From an uncultured Verrucomicrobiota bacterium (GTDB lineage Bacteria > Verrucomicrobiota > Verrucomicrobiia > Opitutales > Seribacteraceae), in NCBI GenBank assembly GCA_902569115.1, contig CACFTI010000021.1:1-40665 (forward strand): DNA of 40,665 nt, given 5' to 3'. Below, one piece after another: positions 8,332 to 14,646 of the stretch (position 1 is the first letter of the stretch; every line of letters begins with the position of its first letter). Both the position numbers and the translations under genes were made by a program. The notes beneath the pieces are model-generated. The model was not told the DNA's origin. It did not search any database and saw only the letters and a program-made list of their open reading frames with translations.

Positions 8332-8808
8332 CTACCCGGAAGTATTTTCAGAAAAGCTATACCGCAAATAAACAAATAACCCCTGAGACAATAACATCGC
8401 GACAAAGACACCACTCATAGCTGCCGCTACCCGTAATCCTACTGACTCAGGGTTATCGAGATTACTCATGGTACATATAAGACTGAGTATTACCGCCATA
8501 CCGCCTCCTGCCGCGGCGTAACCCCTTGCATTGTCCGATATTTGACAATACTCGCGATTAGCAACCGGTTTTCGGACAAGAGCAAGCAACGCCTTTGGCA
8601 GGTAGGCCAGAAATCTTAAGCGATGGGTGCATAAGAGGCCGAAAAATATGCTGCCTACAACGATGATAATTTCGGCTGGATGGACTAGAGTAATGACATT
8701 TCCCCCGGCAACCACGAATCCGAAAATTACAGCCGCAAAAAAGCCAATAATTCCAAGAACGCGGAGGATGGAGTCTGTCAAATCGAAGGTGTTATTAGAT
8801 TCATTCAT
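8332..8808 (-). CDS. Miniature MotA/ExbB-like membrane protein lacking the cytoplasmic domain
   Basis: This 158-residue protein has four predicted membrane helices (about 15-35, 44-62, 96-113, 125-148). The first pair and its connection (VAGGNVITLVHPAEIIIVVG) closely resemble the start of flagellar stator MotA (TGGSLxxLxQPAELVIIxG). The second pair (MAVILSLICTMSNLDNPESV and AAAMSGVFVAMLLSQGLF) resembles MotA helices 3 and 4. MotA normally has roughly 250-290 residues with more than 100 between helices 2 and 3; here only about 33 remain. The prolines usually found in MotA helices 3 and 4 are not at the equivalent places. No MotB/ExbD partner is in view. It is more likely a stator-fold relative with another job than a working flagellar stator. 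The upstream 112 bases are strongly AT-rich and may hold its promoter. Confidence 0.65.
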   Translation of the reverse strand: MNESNNTFDLTDSILRVLGIIGFFAAVIFGFVVAGGNVITLVHPAEIIIVVGSIFFGLLCTHRLRFLAYLPKALLALVRKPVANREYCQISDNARGYAAAGGGMAVILSLICTMSNLDNPESVGLRVAAAMSGVFVAMLLSQGLFVYLRYSFSENTSG

Positions 8809-8920
8809 CAGTAAATGTTTATTACTAAAATGATAAATGCAAATTATAATTTAATATTTATTTATATACACCAATTAATTAAATGATAAAATTTTGGGAG
8901 CTTTTTCTATTATTTTGTGA

Positions 8921-9913
8921 CTAACTGGCAAGAAGATCGCTTACCATCTCACGCTCTTCGGCAAGCTCACTAACGGAAGCATCGATCTTTTCACGGGCAA
9001 AGTCATTAATAGGGAGATCCTGGACAATTTCCCAGTTTTCCCCATCCGATCGAATGGGAAACGAAGTGATCAATCCTTCCTTGGTGTCGTAGCTACCGTC
9101 AGAGGCAACGCAGACGCTGTTCCAGTCACCTTCAGGGGTAGGCGAGGTGAGGGATTTTACGGTATCAATCGCGGCGTTGGCTGCAGATGCTGCGGATGAG
9201 GCTCCCCGTGCCTGAATAATGGCCGCTCCGCGTTGCTGGACGGTGGGAATAAAGTCAACATGGGCCCAGGTGTCATCGGCGATCAATTCGGGTGCAGAAG
9301 CACCGCCAATTTTGGCGTTGTAATAATCAGGATACTGAGTAGCGGAATGATTTCCCCAAATTGTGACATTGGAAACCTCGGATACCTGACGATTGGCTTT
9401 GGCAGCCAACTGAGCAGCAGCACGGTTTTCATCAAGGCGGGTCATGGCAAACCAGCGATCTGCCGGCACATCCTGTGCATTATTCATCGCAATCAGGCAG
9501 TTGGTATTGCAAGGATTTCCCACCACCAGTACACGCACATCGGAAGCGGCATTTGCCTGAATAGCCTGTCCCTGTCCGGTGAAAATTTTGCCGTTAATCC
9601 CAAGTAGATCGCCCCGCTCCATTCCTGCCTTTCGGGGTACACTTCCCACCAATAATGCCCAATTCACATCGGAAAAACCTTCATTGAGATCAGCAGTCGG
9701 GCGAATATCCTTGAGCAGAGGGAATGCACAATCGTCCAGTTCCATGCAAACGCCTTCAAGGGCTTTCATACCAGGCTCAATCTCAATAAGATTGAGGGCA
9801 ACTGGTTGATCCGGTCCAAACAGTCCCCCCGAAGCGATGCGAAAAAGAAGTGAGTAGCCAATTTGACCGGCGGCTCCGGTTACGGCTACACGAATAGGTG
9901 CTTTGTCATTCAT
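8921..9913 (-). CDS. mdh: Malate dehydrogenase
   Basis: This 330-residue, NAD(P)-dependent enzyme interconverts malate and oxaloacetate in the cytoplasmic citric acid cycle. It belongs to the cytosolic-type (group 1) MDH family. The Rossmann motif [19 protein letters not shown] is at the N-terminus. Further marks are [14 protein letters not shown] (substrate loop with the arginine pair), [28 protein letters not shown] and the catalytic histidine in [16 protein letters not shown]. Length is as expected. It starts 51 bases after the aroG stop on the same strand, suggesting an aroG-mdh transcript. No truncation or frameshift is seen. Confidence 0.97.
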   Translation of the reverse strand: MNDKAPIRVAVTGAAGQIGYSLLFRIASGGLFGPDQPVALNLIEIEPGMKALEGVCMELDDCAFPLLKDIRPTADLNEGFSDVNWALLVGSVPRKAGMERGDLLGINGKIFTGQGQAIQANAASDVRVLVVGNPCNTNCLIAMNNAQDVPADRWFAMTRLDENRAAAQLAAKANRQVSEVSNVTIWGNHSATQYPDYYNAKIGGASAPELIADDTWAHVDFIPTVQQRGAAIIQARGASSAASAANAAIDTVKSLTSPTPEGDWNSVCVASDGSYDTKEGLITSFPIRSDGENWEIVQDLPINDFAREKIDASVSELAEEREMVSDLLAS

Positions 9914-9964
9914 AATAGTTATTTTAAAAATACTGGGGGATTCAAAGGGTTAGGTTTTTCCGTT

Positions 9965-11020
9965 TTAAAAACGAGCTTTATCCACTACATCGGCAGCCCG
10001 ACGAAGGCAAGCCTCAGTCGTTTCCCAGTCGATACAGCCATCAGTAATGGATACCCCATAATCAAGCTGATCAGTCGGACGGGGAAAAGCCTGATTTCCT
10101 GAATTTAGATGACTTTCAATCATCACCGCATGGATTGCATCCGTACCATCTTCAATCTGACCTAGCACATCATCAAGCACATCGGGTTGCCTGGATGGAT
10201 CTTTGGAACTGTTGGCATGACTGCAATCGATCATGATGGACGTGGGTGCCTTAACTGTATCAAGAGCAATTCTGGCCATTTCCACATTACTGGAAGTGTA
10301 GTTGGGTCCGTCCGCACCACCCCGCAGGATCAATTGGCAGTCAGGATTCCCCCCCGTAGTGACCGCGGACGCATGACCATCCTCGGTGATACCAAGAAAA
10401 GTCTGACTCTGAGTGGCGGCAATGATTCCATTGACGGCGGCCTTGAGATCTCCGCTGGTGGCATTCTTGAATCCCACAGGCATGGACAGGCCCGAGGCCA
10501 TTTGACGATGCGTCTGAGACTCCGATGTTCGTGCACCGATGGCTGCCCAGCATAAAGAATCGGCCAGATATTGCGGAGTGATTGGGTCGAGAAGCTCAGT
10601 CGCGGTGGGAATACCCAAGTCCAGAACCTCACCAAGAAATTTACGGGCAATCCGCAAACCTTTGGGGATATCGCAGGTCCCATTTAACTGAGGATCCATA
10701 ATCAAACCCTTCCACCCAACGGTAGTACGTGGCTTTTCAAAGTAAACCCGCATCACCAAAAGGAGTCTTTCCTTTACTTCCCCAGATAGTTTTGCGAAGC
10801 GTTCGGCGTATTCAAGACAGGCTTTTAAATCATGAATCGAACAGGGCCCAACCACTGCAAGCAATCGCTTATCCTGCCCTTGAATCAAGGCATGCAATTC
10901 CTCGCGGGTTTGGCGGACGAGGTTTTTCTGCTCTGCGTTTCTGGATATTTCATCACATAGTTCAACCGGAGAAGGAAGAGCAATGGAATCGGTAATTCGT
11001 AAGTTTGTTACTTTAGGCAC
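9965..11020 (-). CDS. aroG: 3-deoxy-7-phosphoheptulonate synthase (DAHP synthase, class I)
   Basis: This enzyme catalyses the first step of the shikimate pathway, condensing phosphoenolpyruvate and erythrose 4-phosphate. Motifs of the AroF/AroG/AroH type are present: VVGPCSIHD (metal and PEP site), FEKPRTTVGWKGL, RTSESQTHRQMASGLSMPVG, FKNATSGDL and IMIDCSHANSSKD. The frame is open to an ATG at 11056, but that would overlap the divergent ygfZ region and add residues not seen in the family. A GTG at 11020 gives (M)PKVTNLRI, which aligns with the usual start just before the NLRI strand, so I chose it. The Phe/Tyr/Trp feedback type cannot be decided by eye. mdh follows 51 bases downstream. Confidence 0.93.
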   Translation of the reverse strand: MPKVTNLRITDSIALPSPVELCDEISRNAEQKNLVRQTREELHALIQGQDKRLLAVVGPCSIHDLKACLEYAERFAKLSGEVKERLLLVMRVYFEKPRTTVGWKGLIMDPQLNGTCDIPKGLRIARKFLGEVLDLGIPTATELLDPITPQYLADSLCWAAIGARTSESQTHRQMASGLSMPVGFKNATSGDLKAAVNGIIAATQSQTFLGITEDGHASAVTTGGNPDCQLILRGGADGPNYTSSNVEMARIALDTVKAPTSIMIDCSHANSSKDPSRQPDVLDDVLGQIEDGTDAIHAVMIESHLNSGNQAFPRPTDQLDYGVSITDGCIDWETTEACLRRAADVVDKARF

Positions 11021-11081
11021 GAGGTATGAACATAAAAGCGAAGCTTGCATGAACAAGCTAAAGTTTTACGAATCATGCAAT

Positions 11082-11987
11082 ATGGAAGATTTTTTTTACC
11101 GACATAACCATGCAACGATTATTCGAGCCCAGGGAGAAGATGCGGAAGATTATCTGCAAAGCCAGTGGTCCATTGATATACGAAAACTCGGGAAAGGTAG
11201 TGTGAGGTTTGGGCTCAGGCTTAATTTAAAAGGGAAAATTTTGGCGGGTGCATACATTGCGAGACTCAAAGAAGAGGAATTCCTGCTGATTTCAGAAAAT
11301 AAGCCGGATCTGAATATGGTGGAGATGTTGGAAGAAAATATCGTCGCAGATGAGGTTGAATTTTTCGATGAAACACCAAAATGGGACTTGTTAAGCCTAC
11401 AAATCAACAAACCGAATGCTTCGTTGGGAACACTCGGGACACCCAAGATCACAGAAGGTCATTTCACTCAGGAGGAAGAAGGACTTTTATTCTTAGATGA
11501 AAGGATGCAATCCGAACACCTCCTGGCTCTACTACAAAGAGACTCTACCACTATCAAGAGTATCTCTGAAAAGATGGAAGAAATATTCAGTACGCATTAT
11601 GACATTATGAGAATAAATGAACATAAATTTTCCATACCCAAAGAGATTGGAGCGGATGATCTGCCCCAGGAGGCAGGAATGGAAAGAATTGCGATTGATT
11701 TCGATAAGGGATGCTACCTCGGTCAGGAGGTGATGGCCCGCTTACATGCAATGGGTAAGGTCCAAAGGCAAGTGATGGCAATTCGCTGGGAGAAGAATAT
11801 ATCTCCTCCCAGCCTTCCCGTAGGGATTTTGTTTGAGAATAAAACAGTCGGACATATTAAATCACTGGTGATGGATAAAAACTCTTGTATTGGTGTGGCC
11901 AAAATACACCTCAAAGCCAAGGAAAAGCTAATCGAATCGGGACTTGAAACCGAAAATCAAGGGATGGGGAGAATCTTTTCCTTATGA
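11082..11987 (+). CDS. ygfZ: YgfZ/GcvT-type folate-binding protein
   Basis: This protein of about 301 residues belongs to the YgfZ (IBA57-like) branch of the GcvT fold. It is tetrahydrofolate-dependent and assists assembly or repair of certain Fe-S enzymes such as MiaB. The signature DFDKGCYLGQEVMARL, containing the conserved K-G-C-Y-x-G-Q-E, is clear near residue 205, and the N-terminal block GEDAEDYLQSQW is the usual entry to the fold. The frame opens as far back as 10983. I prefer ATG 11082, because the family begins about 15 residues before the GxDAxxxLQ motif and this start avoids overlap with divergent aroG; ATG 11049 is the alternative. Its stop overlaps the start of the next small gene (ATGA), so translation is probably coupled. 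Confidence 0.88.
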   Translation: MEDFFYRHNHATIIRAQGEDAEDYLQSQWSIDIRKLGKGSVRFGLRLNLKGKILAGAYIARLKEEEFLLISENKPDLNMVEMLEENIVADEVEFFDETPKWDLLSLQINKPNASLGTLGTPKITEGHFTQEEEGLLFLDERMQSEHLLALLQRDSTTIKSISEKMEEIFSTHYDIMRINEHKFSIPKEIGADDLPQEAGMERIAIDFDKGCYLGQEVMARLHAMGKVQRQVMAIRWEKNISPPSLPVGILFENKTVGHIKSLVMDKNSCIGVAKIHLKAKEKLIESGLETENQGMGRIFSL

Positions 11988-12205
11988 ATACGGATGAAAT
12001 CGATCAGGTGGCTCAAATTTTTCAAAATTTGGGGGCCGAAAAAGATAAAGCGGTGACCATGGCCAGTCAGTTAATAAAAAGAGCTGAACAATTGGCTAAT
12101 GAAAATGAATCTTCCAAAGTGGCCGAATTACAAACCTTGCTGGAAACTGCAATTTGCGGAGCACAAGGCATCCTAAAACCCGATAAAAATGGGGATTCTA
12201 AATGA
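11984..12205 (+). CDS. Small hypothetical helical protein coupled to ygfZ
   Basis: This 73-residue, acidic and Lys-rich protein is probably all alpha-helical (DEIDQVAQIFQNLGAEKDKA, then an Ala/Leu/Glu-rich helix). There is no signal peptide and no membrane segment. The start codon overlaps the ygfZ stop by four bases, a typical coupled arrangement that supports a real gene. It has no recognised family. It may be a small accessory factor of the ygfZ transcript or simply a linked gene. Confidence 0.6.
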   Translation: MNTDEIDQVAQIFQNLGAEKDKAVTMASQLIKRAEQLANENESSKVAELQTLLETAICGAQGILKPDKNGDSK

Positions 12206-12329
12206 AAATCACCCAGCAACCGCTAAAAAATCGCGTTTTTTGCAGAAAATGTTTGACCAACCCTTAGAAAATAGAGAGCTAGGAGCTTGTTTAACATTAA
12301 AAAAATATTCCAAACCAAAGGAAATACAC

Positions 12330-12602
12330 ATGAATAAAGGACAACTCGTCGAAGCCGTACAAAAAAAATTGGGCAAGGATACTTCCAAAGCCGCCGCTGA
12401 TGCAGCACTTAATGCTGTGATTGATTGCATCACCAAGGCAGTTAAAAAAGAGCCTGTTCAAATCATTGGTTTTGGCACCTTTTCAGTTGTAAAGCGTGCA
12501 GCTCGTAAGGGAATCAACCCCCAAACCGGCGAAAAAATCAAAATCAAAGCTTCTAAATCAGTCAAGTTCAAGCCAGGCGCTAAGCTCAAGGCTGCTATCT
12601 GA
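12330..12602 (+). CDS. hup: HU/IHF-family DNA-binding protein
   Basis: This 90-residue nucleoid protein bends DNA and packs the chromosome as a dimer. The sequence starts MNKGQLVEAVQKKLG and contains the helical body KAAADAALNAVIDCITKAV, then the HU core strand VQIIGFGTFSVVKRAARKG. The DNA-gripping arm has the invariant INPQTGEKIKIKASK, followed by VKFKPGAKLK. Length is exactly that of HU. Although the frame extends upstream to 12189, ATG 12330 has a Shine-Dalgarno-like AAAGGAAA just before it and gives the canonical N-terminus. A strong intrinsic terminator follows 23 bases after the stop. Confidence 0.97.
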   Translation: MNKGQLVEAVQKKLGKDTSKAAADAALNAVIDCITKAVKKEPVQIIGFGTFSVVKRAARKGINPQTGEKIKIKASKSVKFKPGAKLKAAI

Positions 12603-12625
12603 TTTGCCTGCTTTATACCCCTTTT

Positions 12626-12656
12626 AAAAAACCCGTGGGCAACCACGGGTTTTTTT
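12626..12656 (+). terminator. Rho-independent terminator of the HU gene
   Basis: The hairpin ACCCGTGG-GCAA-CCACGGGT (12631-12650) has an 8-bp perfect stem and a four-base loop. It is extended by an A-run before it and a T-run after it (to 12656), as in a textbook intrinsic terminator. The symmetrical A/T flanks mean it could also work on the minus strand. It separates the HU gene from galK. Confidence 0.9.
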
Positions 12657-12684
12657 ATACAATATGAAAAAAGAGGATTATAAA

Positions 12685-13866
12685 ATGGCATTTGTTGAAG
12701 ACACCAAGGATTGGTGTTTCAGCTTTGCTCCAGGAAGAATAGAATTCCTAGGCAATCATCTCGATTACAATGGTGGAGATGTCTTGGGTATGGCCGTTAA
12801 TGCAGGTATTTACTGCCTTGGAGTTCCAGATTGTGAAAACAAGCCACCCGAAAATACCAAAAGCAAGAATCGATTTTCTCTTTTCAGTGAAAATTTTGAA
12901 GATGCCGTATGGGAAGGAAAACTAGACAATATCGAACGGCAAGACGAAAAATTTTCATGGACCAATTATTGCCTGGGCGTGCTTAAGGAACTACAAGAAA
13001 GAGATTTAGCTCCTAGCGAAGGGTTTCGCCTAATTTTCACTTCGAACCTGCCCACTTCTGTTGGACTTAGCTCCAGTGCCGCACTCGAATTAGCAAGTGC
13101 ATTGACTATTCTTCAACTTGCGGGAAAATCTTTACCAACAAAAGAATTGGCCAGTCTCTGCCGGTCCGCAGAAAATCACTTCGTCGGACTACCCTGTGGG
13201 ATTCTTGATCAGGGAACCTCAGCATTTGGGAAAAAAGATCACCTCGTGCATATCGACTGTAAGGAAGAAATTTTTTCCAACCTTCCTATTCCCCTCGATA
13301 CAAAAGTTTGGATTTTCAACACAGGAATCAAGCATGACTTGGTTGATTCACTTTATTCAACAAGACATCAGGAATGTATGGAGGCTTTGGAAATAGGTCA
13401 AAAATCTTTTCCCGAAAATGATCGACTCACGAAATTCACAGATGAACAAATACAAAGTCTATCCCTTCCTGCGAATTTGAAAAAGCGAGCCATACATATC
13501 TCACAAGAACAAAAAAGAGTATCGGCTTTCCGCAATGGACTGGCAGAAGGGTTGGAGCCTTACGAGCTTGGTAAATTATTGGCGGAATCTCACGATAGTT
13601 CTTCCCTGAATTTTGAAAATAGTTGTTCTGAACTTGATTACCTTTCTCAGGAATTGAATCAACTAACTGAAGTATATGGTGCACGTTTAACAGGTGGAGG
13701 GTTCGGGGGAGCCGTGATGGCATGGACAAGCAAAAATTTCTCTCAGACGAACGCTCATGAAATCGTTTTTGCTTACAAAGAAAAATTCAATGAAACGATT
13801 GATTGGCATCAATTTGAATCTTCCGACGGTGCAAGAATCGAAAATTTGCTCGAACAACCTGGTTGA
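12685..13866 (+). CDS. galK: Galactokinase-like GHMP kinase with altered sugar-binding motif
   Basis: This cytoplasmic GHMP-superfamily kinase of about 393 residues is most similar to galactokinase (ATP + galactose to galactose 1-phosphate, Leloir pathway). Three GHMP motifs are present: an N-terminal APGRIEFLGNHLDYNGG, the phosphate-binding PTSVGLSSSAALELASA, and RLTGGGFGGAVMAW near the C-terminus. GILDQGTSAFG carries the expected catalytic aspartate. In the standard signature GRxNxIGEHxDY the Asn and Glu are replaced by Glu and Asn (GRIEFLGNHLDY), while His and Asp of the sugar pocket remain, so substrate preference may differ. ATG 12685 is chosen because AAGAGGA lies seven bases before it; ATG 12664 lies only eight bases after the HU terminator. 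No galT or galE is in the window. Its stop abuts the convergent hydrolase stop. Confidence 0.85.
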   Translation: MAFVEDTKDWCFSFAPGRIEFLGNHLDYNGGDVLGMAVNAGIYCLGVPDCENKPPENTKSKNRFSLFSENFEDAVWEGKLDNIERQDEKFSWTNYCLGVLKELQERDLAPSEGFRLIFTSNLPTSVGLSSSAALELASALTILQLAGKSLPTKELASLCRSAENHFVGLPCGILDQGTSAFGKKDHLVHIDCKEEIFSNLPIPLDTKVWIFNTGIKHDLVDSLYSTRHQECMEALEIGQKSFPENDRLTKFTDEQIQSLSLPANLKKRAIHISQEQKRVSAFRNGLAEGLEPYELGKLLAESHDSSSLNFENSCSELDYLSQELNQLTEVYGARLTGGGFGGAVMAWTSKNFSQTNAHEIVFAYKEKFNETIDWHQFESSDGARIENLLEQPG

Positions 13867-14646
13867 CTAAACATCAAGAAATTTACGGAAAATCGCAACA
13901 AAACCTTTTCGATCCTCGACATGTAAATCATGACCCGCTTCCGTAAGTGTCTTTATCTCTGCCGTTGGGAAATACCTCTTGATTTCATCAAAGTGTTCGC
14001 TTCTCACATATCCGGATTTACCACCCCGTAAAAATAGGCTTGGGCCTTCAAACAAATCATTCTGGTTCAGAGGGTTGGAAGAGAGGCTTTTTATTGAAGA
14101 AATCAGACCATTAAGGTTTGGAATCCATGCAAAGCGTCCCTCTTTACTACCTAAATTCGTAAGTAAAAACTGTCGGAAAGCCCAATTTGGAATTTTTTCT
14201 GCAAGGGCTTCATCAACCTCCTTTCTTTTGGTAAAACCAATCAGATCAAGATCAGCAAGAGCCATCAAGGTGGGTAAGTGATGATCTGCAGGGTAGTCCC
14301 GTGGGGCAATGTCAACAACAAGTAACTTCTTTATTCCTTGCGAATAATCGCAAGCCATCTTCATGGCCACTTTCCCCCCTAAACTATGTCCACAAAGTGA
14401 GAATTGGGAAACGCCGCGTTGAACGAGTTCGGCATGGATGGATTTGGCCATTTTTTGAACGGTAGATTCTTCCTCATGTAATGACTTTCCGTGATTAGGC
14501 AGATCAAAGCAGAGAGTGTGATACTTTTCTGAAAGAGATTTGGTAACGGAACGCCAGTTCCTGGATGACCCAAGCAATCCATGAAGAAAAATAATGGTAG
14601 AATCCTCAGGGTTTCCCCGTTCTTCGACATAGAGGTTCGATTCCAT
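13867..14646 (-). CDS. Alpha/beta hydrolase, YbfF/ABHD11-like
   Basis: This 259-residue cytoplasmic serine hydrolase has the oxyanion HG motif (IIFLHGLLGSSRNW), the strand CFDLPNHGKS, the nucleophile elbow LCGHSLGGKVAM, a late acid in the FLRGGKSGYV region and the catalytic histidine in EAGHDLHVED. This pattern is closest to YbfF-type esterases, which cleave acyl-CoA or short-chain esters in vitro; the true substrate is unknown. Its ATG directly follows the mutS stop (TAG then ATG, no gap), so the two genes are almost certainly co-transcribed and translationally coupled. The stop codon touches the stop codon of convergent galK with no base between. Confidence 0.88.
   Translation of the reverse strand: MESNLYVEERGNPEDSTIIFLHGLLGSSRNWRSVTKSLSEKYHTLCFDLPNHGKSLHEEESTVQKMAKSIHAELVQRGVSQFSLCGHSLGGKVAMKMACDYSQGIKKLLVVDIAPRDYPADHHLPTLMALADLDLIGFTKRKEVDEALAEKIPNWAFRQFLLTNLGSKEGRFAWIPNLNGLISSIKSLSSNPLNQNDLFEGPSLFLRGGKSGYVRSEHFDEIKRYFPTAEIKTLTEAGHDLHVEDRKGFVAIFRKFLDV

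Noticed and set aside
12253-12281. TTGACC as a -35 box for HU
   Set aside because: No acceptable -10 sequence is found 16-18 bases downstream.
12189-12329. Upstream extension of the HU frame to 12189
   Set aside because: HU proteins are about 90 residues and begin at MNK; ATG 12330 has a ribosome-binding-like AAAGGAAA. The added 47 residues match nothing and would overlap the small gene upstream.
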